Positions 50,095 to 62,333 of a DNA stretch of 64,000 bases are shown piece after piece. The stretch's first letter is position 1. Each line of letters starts with the position of its first letter. Where the stretch lies: contig JAENRP010000002.1 of the NCBI GenBank assembly GCA_024741835.1, positions 186,001 through 250,000 of the forward strand, read 5' to 3'. The notes below the pieces were generated by a model. That model saw only the letters and a program-made list of their open reading frames with translations. It did no database searches and was not told the DNA's origin. The DNA comes from Diplocarpon mali (Eukaryota; Ascomycota; Leotiomycetes; Helotiales; Drepanopezizaceae). The position numbers and the translations under genes were made by a program.

Positions 50095-51178
50095 GACTCT
50101 AATCCATAGAACTATACCATGGCGTCTCCCTTGCGCAGGGGTGACTTTTCGTCGGGGCATCATAAAAGGGCGTTGGACGGATGGCTGTGGGTGTCGTCAG
50201 GAGGTTCATTGACAACACACCTCTTTTTCTTTTTGTTCCTTATCCTCTGCTTAGTGACCGTGTGCTAGGAAGCTGCTTCATATTCAAGGTAGCTGGGCCC
50301 AAGCTTCGTTTTCACTAGCTTTAGCCACAATGTAATTCATGCTTCTCTAGGAATTTCCACTACATCAATTTTGTGGTGTTCTCTCATGTGACTGACTAGT
50401 CGCTGCCGGTAGTGCGAGGCTTCGCTCCTCCGCATTCACCAGTCTCATGAGGTCATCCAAACCCCTGAATCAAAATTTCGTAATTATGAAAGCAGGCTCA
50501 TTCTCCCATCTCAGAGGAATTCCAGATACCCAGATCTTATCTCTGGAGCTCGAAGATGTGCAAAGCCCATCCATGACGTGAACCCGGACAACTAGCCCAG
50601 TCGCAGATCAGGAGGATATTTGATTCCGGATTCCAGATTCCAGGATCGCCGTCTCTCTTTCCAAAGTCACCTACCTGGTCAGAGTTGACGAAACATTCTC
50701 TCTTCCGAGCCGGACCGGATTCGACGTGGCGCTCTCAAGACCGAGGGAGAGTCGAGTTCTGACATGGACGTGGAAATCGATATGAGAGTCACCTAGCGGG
50801 ATTGCTCAGGAGGTGCTCGGGAAGGGGGTGGTAGGTTTGTTCTGTTTCACTCGGCCTCTGTTACTTTTATTATGGCTGTTGGTGCTCGTTCATATCAAAT
50901 CCTTGAAAACAGAGATTCGAAGAGCGCGCTTGGCCTTGAGGAGCCCCAGTGCCAAGATAAACATTTGAGTGGTTTAGGGCTCGCTTTAACAACTTGCTTG
51001 CTTCAAAGGGACCTTGGCTACTCGTCGTCTCGCCTCGCAGACATACAATTAATCCGCGTAAAGCCGAGCCATGAACAACCCCTTAAATACAACTCCCCTC
51101 AAAACGCCTTGTTATTCATAACTCCCATCGCAGGCACTCACGTACATGAGCCGAAATCACCGTACAGATCTGGATATT
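50095..51178. other. Convergent intergenic region
   Basis: The 3' flanks of the septin (plus) and the PDK-type kinase (minus). A 122-codon plus frame at 50872-51240 overlaps the kinase end and has no motif. I see no gene here. Confidence 0.5.
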
Positions 51179-52777
51179 CTAAACAGCATCGATGCTCGCC
51201 CGCTTCGTCAGTTGCTCATTTTTATTTCCCAACTTGCTAATCTGCAAGAATGCATCGGTGCCATATCCCTCCAGACTATGCACTTCGAGGTTACCGGCCC
51301 AGTACTCAGCGTAGATTCTGCTGAGCGGAAGGCCCATGCCGAGTCGCAGATCTGGGGGCCGGCTAGAGAGCGTACTGAGCGAGTTGTGGTGGCCGCTTCT
51401 GCTGGGGAGGGGGTCTGTGTCTTCTACGCCGTGCTTCTGGGGCATTGGGGAGGAAGAGGAGAGCGGCGAGGGGACTTCGGATGAGACACGCACTTCTTGC
51501 AGCGTAGCAGCCATCTTGGGAACCTGTGTCAAGTTCTCTAATCGCTGAGATGAGCGTGGCCCTTTACTGAAGGACCACAAATGTGGTAGTATATCCCTTG
51601 GAATCCCACCGCCCTGGTCGCTCACGCGGATAATCACATGTTGCGGCGCCTCGCACACCGTGACCTCAATCGGCGGCAGCGTCCCCTCCCAGCATCTGGG
51701 CCGGCACTTCTGCCGCTCGACCATGGCTTGCATGCTATTGCGCAAAAGCTCACCGATGATGTATTCCAAGTGAGATAATATATAGGGGAATGTGGCATCG
51801 AGATGACCGTTGAGATTTAAAGCGGGGAGGGGAGTGGATATACCGTAGGTTTGGATGCAGAGGTCTTGGACGGCAGTGAAGCATTGGGAGACGACTTCGT
51901 GCGCAGAGCATTTGAGGAAAACCTCGCCGACAAAATCAGCTGCTGGTGTTGAGGACGAGGGCGAGGAATTAAAGGTGTCGGAAAGGGCGAGGTGCTGTTC
52001 TGCTATAACGCGGCGGGAGATGCGCTTTTGGATATCAGCTTCTGCACTTTCCACAAACCAGGACCGGGGGGTATACGGAGCGTAGAATGGTGTTCATGAA
52101 CTTATCCATGTCCTCCGGCTTCATCAGGTCCCTGCATTCCAGAATTCCCATTGCCAGCTTCGGGATGACAGTCAAGTGCTCTTGCAATAACTGGCTGATA
52201 CCCTCGCAGAACCTCGTATTGTCGTCCAACGTTCTAATCTCACGGATGCGGCGCAGACTTTCGAAGGCTTTGTAGTAGAGCTCGTAAACTTGGCTTATAT
52301 GCGGGTTGGTTACCACGACATAGGGCAGCGTTTGCATATCTCGGATGCGATGTGCCAGTCTGTTTTCCTCAGTTTGCGCAATGAATCTGGAGGAGAGGGG
52401 GAGAGACAGGAGGGGAGGAAGGGCAGATACCGTGTAGGAAGCTCTGTCCGTACGTAGTTCGCAGAACTGATAAGTCGGTCTTCTGTCAAGGAGCGGCCGA
52501 AGACCATAAGCTGCCTGAGACTTATCGGTCTGGCTTCTTTTCCCACCCATCTGTCTCTGTAAGCCACCGCCTCTGCTAATCCAGAACCGTGAAGAGGAAC
52601 TCACTCGTCCAAAGTGGAGGCAGGTCTCCAAGGCGGCGCATTATGAGAACAGCGCACTCGTGTAGCCGTGGTGGCTATAGGACAGTAAAGAAATTCTGGT
52701 TGAAGTGATGGGCGCACAACTCGGGCGCAGGTCAGCCCGAAGATTTTTGCAGCATGGTGCGACCAGGATCGAAGCAT
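51179..52777 (-). CDS. Mitochondrial pyruvate/branched-chain dehydrogenase kinase family
   Basis: Minus-strand exons are 52777-52605, 52550-52431, 52359-52077 and 52024-51179, giving 473 aa. The N-terminus MLRSWSHHAAKIFG is basic and amphipathic, a likely mitochondrial presequence. The PDK helical domain follows (WVGKEARPISLRQLMVFGRS, VRTELPTRLAHRIRDMQ), then the GHKL ATPase: N-box ELLRNSMQAM (Asn about 288), G1 DQGGGI (Asp about 328), and LRLGMGLPLSRIYAEYWAG with a final GYGTDAFLQI. The family phosphorylates a serine on the E1-alpha subunit of pyruvate or branched-chain ketoacid dehydrogenase; which one cannot be told. The ATP lid is lengthened by a Ser-rich insertion of about 50 residues. 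The third intron is 52 nt with acceptor CCAAAAG, chosen because it restores NTILRSRISRRVIAEQH. Confidence 0.92.
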
Positions 52778-53552
52778 GCTGGCGATTCCATGTGCGGTGG
52801 TGAAGAGAGATAGAGAGAGGGAGGAGGGTTGAGAGAAAGAGTCTTGTGGATTTGAGAGTGAGGAGAGATGAGGGGTGCAGATAGTTGTGCAGCTCTAACG
52901 TACCTTGTGTAAACTTGTATAAGCTAATCCTTCTTACCTTGCACAGCAGGTACCTACCAAGGCCCCGCCAACGGAGATCCTGTACATGATAAAACAAGAT
53001 GAGAATGGGGGAAGGAAGAGGAGGAACAGAAGAAGTAGTAAAAGAGGTAGTGGAAGAAGAAGAAAAAAAGGAAAAGAGAAGTGGTGGAACAAAAAAAAAA
53101 GGAAAAGAAAAGGTGACAGGGGACACACAAAGAGCTGTAAGTAGGCTATATTTGATATGGGTATGGTGCAGTATCTAAGCTAGGCGGTCATTTTATAAAC
53201 TACGTTAGACATTGTACAAATCAAATAGAGATGTATCTACCTAGCGCATGATTGTGAGATGCTTGGAAGAGCAAAGTACTATCTCTCTACATACCTCCGT
53301 CCCTTATTAGTGGTAAACAACGGAGTGGTATCAATAGACTGTGCTGAGGCGTCATCTCCATCCCATCATCCCCGCCAGGGTCTGACAGATGGGAGTCAAC
53401 AACACCAAGACACGTGCTTCCGATAAGCTCAGACCCCAGCTTTGATAGCTGCACTCTCATCTCATTTAACCTTTACCGCCCACGGAGTAATCTCACAGGA
53501 CGTGTAATAAAAATTTGCTTCTTAAATACTCAATTGCATCGAATCCATCATC
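52778..53552. promoter_or_regulatory. Divergent promoter region, PDK-type kinase and SFH5
   Basis: 775 bases between opposite start codons. It contains a long purine-rich stretch (52985-53115, GAAG and AAAA runs on the plus strand) and AT-rich DNA near 53140-53300. The minus frame through the purine tract (52641-53126) is low-complexity Ser/Phe/Leu and not a gene. Confidence 0.6.
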
Positions 53553-54726
53553 ATGAGTGCTGAGCCGGTAGCAGCCACGCCCGCGCCCATGGAGCCCGTT
53601 GATGCCGTCGAAGGGAAGAAAGTCGAGTCTGTCGAAGCTCCAACCTCGACTCCGGCCCTTGCCGCGGTGGAGAAACATGAAGCTGTAGCTCCCGCCGCTG
53701 ATCCAAATACAGTCGACATTGTACCCGCCGCAGAGGAAAAGTTAGAACCCGTTCCAACCTTGGCTGAGGAGAAGAAAGCAGAGGCCGTTCCGACTGCAGT
53801 CGAGGACAATACATCCCCGCCGCTCACCCTGCTTGAGCTTTTCTTGGCGGACCTCCCTGCCGTGATCAAGGAGGCTGATTATGGCGAGATCTGGGGTGTT
53901 ACACTCAAGGATTCTTCTCATGTCCCGACTACGATTGTGCTTGAGAAGTTCTTGAGAGCCAATTCCAAGGATGTTGTCAAGGCTAAAGCCCAGTTGGGTG
54001 AGGCTTTGAAGTGGAGGAAGAAGGTGAACCCTCTCAGGCTTCTTGCGGAGGAAGAATTCGACGAGGCGAAGTTTGGCGATCTTGGGTTCGTGACTGTGTA
54101 TCCAAAGACAGAGGCGCATCCCAAGGAGATCGTGACCTGGAACATATATGGCGCTGTCAAGGATAACAAGGCGACGTTTGGTAATATTGAAGAGTAAGTC
54201 CTCTGAGGAAGTCGTAGAAAAGGGTGTTTTTTTTGGTGTTTGTCTGTTGTTTTATGACATTGACTTGTCCAGGTTCATCAAGTGGCGTGCTGCCCTCATG
54301 GAGCTCTCGGTCAAAGAACTTGACATAGCCTCTGCCACTGAGCCCATTCCCGTCGACGGCGTTGATCCTTACCGAATGGTTCAGGTGCATGACTACCTTA
54401 ACACCAGCTTCCTACGCATGGACCCAGCCATTAAAGCTGCCTCAAAGGAAACCATCCAGACCTTCAGCATGGCCTACCCGGAGCTCTTGAAGGAGAAGTT
54501 CTTCGTCAACATCCCGTTGCTGATGGGCTGGGTTTTTTCGGCCATGAAGGTCTTCCTGAGCCCCGAGACGGTCAAGAAGTTCCACCCGTTGGCGTACGGG
54601 AACAGCTTGGCGGGTGAGTTGAAGACTTTTGGTGCCGAGTTGCCTGAGGCGTACGGAGGCAAAGGGAAGGCCGTCAAGGAGGGACTAACTGTCAAGTATG
54701 CTGCTACTCCCGCCGCTACTGAGTAA
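53553..54726 (+). CDS. SFH5: SFH5, Sec14-like (CRAL-TRIO) lipid transfer protein
   Basis: Exons are 53553-54193 and 54273-54726, giving 364 aa. Residues 1-90 are a disordered Ala/Glu/Pro-rich extension. The CRAL-TRIO-N region follows (WGVTLKDSSHVPTTIVLEKF, then LRAN), and the Sec14 lipid-binding lobe has TWNIYGAVKDNKATFGN, FIKWRAALMELSVKEL, RMVQVHDY and KEKFFVNIPLLMGWVFSAMK. These strings are diagnostic for fungal Sfh5. Sec14 homologues exchange phosphatidylinositol; yeast Sfh5 is known to bind haem instead, so the ligand here is open. It is expected in the cytosol and at the ER or cortex. The stop is TAA at 54724. Confidence 0.94.
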
Positions 54727-55736
54727 GTGGGGGAAGAAGATGCATGATAGAAGATGGCGAAGGTCGCTGGTGTAGTATAATTGGAAGGTTGCTTTGCCTT
54801 TGGCGTTTAGATATCCCTCACTTTTCAACCAGGCCTTGCCGGCCTGCTAGAGAGTTGCGTATTGCCTACACCAATGTATATGGAAATGCATTTTTGTTCC
54901 TCTGATCCGTGGTGAGACTGTGGTCGAGGATTGTTCTGGTGGTATGAGCTAAGAAAATGGAATAAGAGCCGTGATATATTTCCCGACGAGTTCAGGGGAT
55001 CAAGCTTTTTGGGAAATTGGGGTATGATTTGAACTTATGGCTGAAAGGCTGACTATACGGTATGTTCAGTGAGGGATACCTGCTTGATAACACCTCAGAG
55101 GTTCCAAATTGTACTGGCCTCTTGTCTTGATGAATAGGACAAATGCCTGAATATGCCATGTAACTGAACAACCGCCGAAGCATAGGTCAGAACCAAACTT
55201 TGCAACGGTGCGACTACTGCACATAACCCATATGCAAGTGCCAAATGTTTGAGTCGTCTCCTGTCGCTGATACTCATGCAGTCGGCAGCCTGCCGCTTGG
55301 AAGACTTCTCGCTGATTGTCAGCCTTGCGACTGTAAGATGCAACTAACTACTACACAGGACACAGGATCGTTGACTTGTGCGGAATCCTGGGCGCTTGTT
55401 TGATGCTGCTATTCACACTTTTTCTATTTTCATTCCTAGTAATATCATCGCGGTGGCCTAGCGTCGGTTCTTTGCTTTGTTACCTTATTTCTCACCTTTC
55501 AAAGCCTCTTAAGCCCAGTCCCACGTCATTGTCTCGTCCCGCCCACGCCACCAAGCGAACCCAGTGAACACCAGCCCTGGGCCGACCGAGAAGATACAGA
55601 GCCGGCAACCTCAACGAGACTGACTCTATTCCAACCTCAACCCTCCCTACGCGTGAAAATTCTGGCCATTCTTTCACGGGCTGCATTCCTGGGAAGGCGC
55701 CTTCGACTGCATCTGAAACTGCCTGCTCTTGTCAAT
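54727..55736. other. Intergenic, no recognised gene
   Basis: The SFH5 3' UTR, then the USP promoter and 5' UTR. Frames are under 85 codons and unconvincing. Confidence 0.5.
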
Positions 55737-58700
55737 ATGAATCCCGTGAGTACTGTCCCATCTGCTCCCACTCCCCTCCTTTAACCCCTCCGACCTAAAG
55801 TACTCTTTCTCTCCCCCCCCCCTCTTCCTCCCCACGCAGAACCAGGACTTGGACAAGAACCAGAAGCTGCGCCAGTACCAGCATGAGCTCCCCCCCAAGC
55901 TTACTTCCAGGAGGCGATGAAGGATGCTTCAATAGCAGGAGGACTGACTCTAGCCTCTTAATACAGAACTACCACGCCGATATTGAGTCTCCTAATGACA
56001 TGCAGGTCGACACCTCTGATTACCTCAACGACGCAGAAGGCGAGAAAGATGATGGCGACGTAGCTATTATAAACACGGACGATGGCCCTCGTGCCGACGA
56101 TTGTAGGCCTCTATATCCCAGAATAGTAGTAGGTGCTAACCTCACCACCTGCGCAGTCGAAGCTATGAAAGAAATTGTATTCACACCCCTCCCGGAACAG
56201 CCCCCAACCCTTGAAATCCAGACACACACATGGTCAATTACGAATTGGAGAGAACTGCCCAGAAGAGCGCATGGCCCCGTGTTCCAAGCTGGTGGTCACC
56301 CTTGGTAAGCGGCTGTGGCAGAGATCTGGGGTTTGAAATTCCACAGCTGACTGTGCTAGGCGCATTCTTATGTTTCCGACGGGCAATAATGTCGAGTATG
56401 CATCCTTCTATCTAGAGCACGGCTATGAAGATGCAATCCCAGATGACTTCGCCTGCTGTGTTCAATTCTCACTCGTCCTCTGGAACCCCGAGGCACCCCA
56501 GTGCTATCAAAGTCATACAGCTCACCACCGATTCACAAAGGAGGAGGGCGACTGGGGCTTCACACGTTTCGTCGAGTTGAGGAAATTATGGCAGCAACCA
56601 TGGGACGAATCGGGATCATACTTGGCTGGAGGCCAGAGAGCTAACATGACGGCCTATGTCAAGATTGTCGAGGACGAGACAGGAGTTTTGTGGCATAATT
56701 TCAATAATTATGACTCGAAGAAGGAGACTGGCTTCGTTGGACTCAAGAATCAGGGCGCAACATGCTACCTCAACTCTCTCATACAATCGTTATACTTCAC
56801 TAACGCTTTCCGAAAGGTTGTTGATCGAAGAACTTCTGGTAACCGTATGCTAACGTATCCAGGCTGTGTATCAAATACCTACGGAACATGAAATCAATGA
56901 CTCAGACCCAAAGAATGCCCCTCTCATGAACAGCGCGTATACCCTCCAGCGTCTTTTCTACTTTCTCCAGAGCTCTACCATGCCTGTCAGCACCTTGGAG
57001 CTTACAAAATCCTTCGGATGGGAGACGAGACATATTTTCGAACAGCAAGATGTCCAAGAGCTGTCCCGGAAGCTCATGGAGAAAATGGAGGAGAAAATGA
57101 AAGGCTCCGAGGCGGAGAACGTCTTGCCAAGATTATTCTGTGGGAAGGTTCGGACTTACATCTCATGCATCAATGTGGAGTACGAGTCTCGCCGACTTGA
57201 GGACTTCTGGGACGTTCAACTGAATGTCCGCGGCAACAAGGATATTCTTGCCAGCTTCAACGACTACATAGAAGTCGAGATCATGAATGGCGACAACCAG
57301 TACTTCGCTGGTGATGAATTCAAGCTACAAGATGCCAAGAAAGGCGTGATCTTCGAAAGTTTCCCCGAGGTACTGCATTTACAACTCAAGCGCTTTGAAT
57401 ACGACGTCGAACATGATGCCATGATGAAGGTTAATGATCGCTACGAGTTTCCAGAGACCTTCGATGCATCCCCATTCTTGGCGAACGATGCCGACATTTC
57501 AGAGCCTTGGGTGTACCAACTACATGGTGTCCTAGTGCACGCTGGTGACCTGAATGCCGGTCATTACTATGCATTCATCAAGCCAACCAAGGATGGCTGG
57601 TTCTACAAGTACGACGACGATCGAGTCACCAAGGCAACTTTACGAGAGGTCATGGAAGACAACTATGGTGGAGAATACCCCGCCAGTGGCCTGTCACCCA
57701 AAGCCAAAACTAAGCCCGTGCTTCGTCATAATAGTGCTTACATGCTTGTCTACATCCGCCAAAGCCGAGTCGAAAAGGTCCTGCCCCCAGTGACGGACCA
57801 AGACGTCCCGAGCCATCTTAGTGAGTCTCCTGAGCTCCTCGGTGTGCGCGACAACTAACCACATGATAGAAAAGAAACTTGATGAAGAGGCCGCGCAGCG
57901 GGAAGCACGCAAGAAGGAGAGAGAAGAGGCTCATCTGTACATGGGGATCAGAGTGATTACAGATGATACTTACCGGGCTCATAGTGGGGTAGATTTGACA
58001 TTGTTCGAGCGTAGCCACAACGATGATCCAGCGGCTGCTAGATTCTACAGATATTTACGGAAGGCGACTCTAACGGATTTGGCGAATACGATTGCTCGCG
58101 ATACAGAAGTTGATGCTCGGCGTATTCGGTTCTGGGGAATGGTCAACCGACAGAATAAGACGGTTCGGCCGGACGTGCCATTTGCCGACATGAATATGAC
58201 AGTCGAGGAGGCTCATCAACGGATGGCTGGCAGTAAAGGCACAGACATGCGACTTTGGGCGGAGCTTGCAGACAACCTAGATGGTGAGGGAGAACCGATA
58301 TGGCCATCAAGCCCTGGTACTCAGAATGGCTCGCCCAAAAATGACCTGATTGTTTTGTTCTTGAAAGAGTTCAATGCTGAGCAGCAGAAATTGAATGGGG
58401 CGGGGCACATCTATATCAGTCGCGAGAAGAAGGTTGAGGATCTAGTACCGGCGATTTTGAAGAAGATGAACTGGCCCGAGAAACACGAGAATGGCCAGAG
58501 GGTGCAGCTGAAGTTGTTTGAGGTAACACCTCGAGCGTATTCCCAATGCCCCAACAAAACTGACAGGACAGTAGGAGATCAAGCCAACTATGGTCGAAGC
58601 TATGAAAGCCAAACAGTCTCTGAAGGCTGCCGAGCTTCAAGATGGTGATATTGTATGCTTCCAACTAGCATATGACCTAAAGTCGGACAGCGAGTTGTCA

Positions 58701-60046
58701 GTTGGAGCTCTCTCGCAAATGTTTCCCCTTGCTGATCTCGATAGGGGTCAATCGATCAAATCCGAGAGAAGCTTGTCGGTTAAATCTGATGACCAGAGCG
58801 TGTTACTCACTGCAAACCCGATTGGCGCCTCGAACACGGGCTCCTCTATGGGGTCTGGTAGAACGCCATCAGTAGTTTCTGAGCGGGCTTCACTGCCGAA
58901 GTCGAATCCGGATCAACGCGATGATGCCAAGGCCTATTATGATTTCCTCCTCTACAAACGCGAGATCACATTCCATCACAAAAAGCCTCCGAAGAGTACA
59001 GGCCCGGATATCGCGCCGTTCAGTCTTGCTCTCAGCTCTAAACATTCATATGATCATGTTGCGTACAAAGTGGGCGAGAGATTAAACATCGATCCAACCC
59101 ACCTCAGATTTTGGACGTACAATGCAGGCAACCACACCGCGAAACACGCTGTCAAGCGGTCTCCGAATCTGACTCTCCACTCGATCCTTCATCCTCCTTA
59201 CAGTGCATTCAGCAACACCAACCAACGTCCCGACGCGTTGTTTTTTGAGATATTGGATATGAGCTTGTCAGAGCTTGATACCAAGCAAGCGGTCAAGGTG
59301 ACTTGGGTAAGCGATGGGATATCTAAGAGTGTAAGTCAATACTTTTCATCCTGAAAACCCAGTCTCACATTTTGAACAGGAAAAGTTTGAGCTTCTTGTA
59401 CCCAAGAACGGGACTGTCGAGGATTTGGTCGCTTCTCTCATCAAAAAGGCAGAACTCGACGATGAAGTGAAGGGCGGCCCTATCCGGATCTACGAAACCC
59501 ACAGCAACAAGATTCACAAGGAGTTGAGCCGCGAGAGCACAATTCAGAGTATTTCAAGTTATTCCGAGCTGGTCGCAGAAAGAATCCCTGAGGACGATCT
59601 CATCGAGCAAGACTCCTCGGAGTTCATTCCGGCCTTCCACTTTCAGAGTGAGCCGAGCAAATCTCACGGTATCCCATTCAGATTCCGCCTGATCCCTGTG
59701 AGTTCTAAGGAGCGTTGTTGAACGGGGCTCAGTACTGATGGCTCTATAGAAAGAGCCTTTCTCGGAGACAAAGAAGCGTTTGGAAAAGCGGACAGGATTC
59801 AAGGGAAAGAACTTTGAAAAGATAAAGTTTGCTGTGGTGAAGCGAAGCACCTACTCCAAACCTCAGTATCTTTCAGATGGTAAGCCCTCCTTTGACCCCT
59901 TGTGCCTTGCAGCCATCGATTAACGCCAGTCTCCAGACCAGATCCTGGACGAGGTAGTCACTTCCGAAGACGACTTGCTTGGACTAGACCATGTTGACCG
60001 CTCTCGCGCAGTTAGAAATGGTGCACAGGACTTATTCTTGAAGTAG
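55737..60046 (+). CDS. Ubiquitin-specific protease, USP7/Ubp15 type (MATH-UCH-Ubl)
   Basis: Ten exons are proposed: 55737-55745, 55840-55874, 55939-56304, 56360-56816, 56863-57820, 57870-58522, 58575-59330, 59380-59697, 59750-59879 and 59937-60046, giving 1263 aa. An acidic N-terminus precedes a MATH domain (about 115-250, HTWSITNWRELPRRAHG). The catalytic UCH core has the Cys box GLKNQGATCYLNSLIQSLYF (Cys about 272) and the His box LNAGHYYAFIKP (His about 523). The supporting Asn/Asp lies in RHNSAYMLVYIRQ. The C-terminal half consists of ubiquitin-like domains (RFWGMVNRQNKTVRPD; HLRFWTYNAGNHTAKHAV). It removes ubiquitin from target proteins, mostly nuclear or cytosolic. The first two exons (MNP, then NQDLDKNQKLRQ) are the least certain; a simpler start at 55883 is possible. 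Confidence 0.92.
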
Positions 60047-61229
60047 ACTTCCCAGTTTTCTCCTCTTCGATCTTCGAGCGGGCCTGCCTCCTAGCGTTGC
60101 TCTTACCTCGCGTGCATTGGCCTATGGGAAGGAATCGAGAACCATTTTGTATGCTATGATAGAGGTCTTCGCAGACGCACGTACTGGCGCTTGGTGGTAA
60201 AATGAGCGCGTTTAACTTCTTTTGTTTTTCGATGAATGAATGGTTGGGATGGAACGTTTGCCGGTTCATGGCATGGGGGTATCCAACCTTAGATGGCGGG
60301 TGGGCATGGTTGGCCTGCAATCCCTGTGCCCGAACAGAGAGCAGAGAGAGCCGAGTAGCGGTCCGGCGTGGAAAGCGACGAGGCTACCTATTCAATCGAT
60401 GATATCCTACTTTGGGTTTGGGGACGGTGTGATGGTGAAGTTGAGGGTTATGAGCTTTAGGAGNNNNNNNNNNNNNNNGGGTTCTCTGCGCCCAATCTTT
60501 TCGTCGGGTTTTGAGGTTGTGAATTGATGGGTATATCTCGCGGTCATGCCTCCACATTTTAGACTGCTCTTGAGCGTCTCTTGCAAATTTGTCCCCGGTA
60601 CGCTAGACCTCGTGCTCGAGGTGGTGGCCACGAAGTTCTCATAGCCTATAATATTTCCTGTATGAGAGATATCGGGCGTCTTGTGCCTCGTAGCACGTAC
60701 TCTTGCTATGTGTTACTTACTTCCATCTATCGACCAGCACCTCTCTGCACTTATGGTTTTGCAGGCGTGTTGGTCACGATTGAGCAAGAGAGGGTGGGAA
60801 GTGGGTAGAATGGAGAAGGGAGAAGGGGTGCGGGGGTGCGGGGGGTTATGAGAGAGTCCAGTCCGAGGCAAAATGCTTGGCTGATGTATTGGTGCGCTTG
60901 CTTGTTGCTACTTGTTGCTGATAGTTGCTGATAGTTTTTGAAAGTTATTGAAAGCGGCTGGAACATAGCTGGCGCGCTAAGTGCCGCATCACATGGTCCC
61001 TCTAGGGTTGTCAATGAGGAATAGAGATATTGATCTACTAGAGTGAGAAGAAGTCCCTAGCGAAGGGAACGAATGATGCTTGGATGTCTTGGGTTCGTGC
61101 TTTTGATTCCGTCTGCAGTTGCAAACGCGAATCATGATGAGCATGAGCTTCAAACTGTCTTAAATGGGATATTGAAAATCTTGCTTCATCTACACAAGCA
61201 CGGGTGAATAAGTCGAGTGGTAAAATGGG
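60047..61229. other. Intergenic with a 15-N gap
   Basis: The USP 3' flank followed by DNA without recognised coding. 60890-60960 has short direct repeats (GTTGCTGATAGTTGCTGATAG). Confidence 0.5.
60464..60478. other. Assembly gap, 15 N
   Basis: A short run of N in non-coding DNA. Confidence 0.99.
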
Positions 61230-61235
61230 AAAAAA
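61230..61235 (-). terminator. RNA polymerase III terminator of the 5S gene
   Basis: On the minus strand a run of T follows the 3' end of the 5S gene directly (plus strand AAAAAA), the standard pol III stop. Confidence 0.85.
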
Positions 61236-61354
61236 ACATACCACAGCGGGTATTCGCTGGTGGTCACCCACCCAACTACTAATCTGCCGATCTGAGGCTT
61301 GTGTATAGCAGAGCGGACGGGATGCCCAATTCTCCTCAGTCTATGGTCGTATGT
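61236..61354 (-). rRNA. 5S ribosomal RNA
   Basis: The minus strand, read from 61354, begins ACATACGACCATAG and ends GGTATGT, 119 nt, the expected length. The two ends pair (ACATAC with GTATGT). The internal promoter and loop sequences are typical of fungal 5S: CATCCCGTCCGCTCTGC, AGATTAGTAGTTGGGTGGG and TGACCACCAGCGAATACC. A T run follows at once. It looks intact and functional. As is common in filamentous ascomycetes, it stands alone, not in an rDNA or 5S array. Confidence 0.96.
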
Positions 61355-62333
61355 GACGTGAGGGAAACAAATAAGATATATAATCTACTCTAATAGTGTA
61401 GACTTTGCCAGCGAGTCTTCCCGGTAAGATATCCATCGCGAGACAACATGCTGATGGGGAAAAGGCAAGAGACGGAGGCGAAACCGCCCCCCTCCCCTGG
61501 CATCAGCGCAGAGAGACGGGGTTTTCGCGGAGAGACGCCGGTTGCATTGCAGATTGCATTGCAGAAACGTGATGAGCTCGTAGCAGTAATAGGATCCCTA
61601 TTCACCCCCTTCTCAAGCCACTTGATCTCCTAAGCGAGGCAACGTCCCGGAGTTCCTGGGACGCGTGCATCGCCCTCTCTGCACGGGCGGTCGGTCTACG
61701 AATAATGTGCCTTCGGCGATGCCCTCATGTCTGCCGCGAACGCCGCGCTGGCGGAGTCCGTACCCGTGGAGCCGCGGCCCGCGAGCAAGACTGAGAAATG
61801 GGATGGATCCAGGGCGGGTGGGATATCCTCATCCTCATCCTCATCCTCGTCCTCGTCCTGAGACCTGGGGAGGCTGCGTGGGCTGGTCCGCGCTCCGGTT
61901 CTGCTGGGGAGAGGATGTGTGTTCTTCGCAAGGGGTCTTTACTTGGGGACGGGATGGGCGGAGGAGTGGCTGGGCTTGTGCATGCGGGTCGGGGAGGTCT
62001 TGGTGCAGATGGGTTCGTCGTGGGCGGAATGGTTTCGAGCTTTTTGTATCTACTGACAGAGCGAGGCTGCAGGCACGGGTGGATTTTTCTACTATGGGTC
62101 GGGATATGTTGAGGTGGCGGACGGAGTCGGGATACCAGTGGGCATCCTCGGATAATTGACGTTGTGAAGCTATGCATGATTTCAGCTCCTTTTGCTTGCC
62201 ATCCCAATGTTTCGTGGGATGGACCAGTCAGGCCATCTGTTTGGTACGCCCATTGATGAGCTCTTGCTTCTATATTCAAACAACCTTGAGCTAGGTATCG
62301 TTCAACCAGCCTCATCTTCTGCCACTTTGGCTG
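61355..62333. other. Intergenic, no recognised gene
   Basis: Overlapping frames on both strands (plus 61665-62159, minus 61725-62315) are Arg/Pro/Gly/Ser-rich, built partly on an ATCCTC microsatellite, and show no domain. Confidence 0.4.
61825..61860. repeat. ATCCTC/GTCCTC hexanucleotide microsatellite
   Basis: Six tandem units, the first four ATCCTC and the last two GTCCTC. Confidence 0.9.

Noticed and set aside
52641..53126. Minus-strand 161-codon frame upstream of the PDK-type kinase
   Set aside because: Low-complexity Phe/Ser/Leu made by a purine tract. The real first exon of the kinase lies in another frame from 52777.
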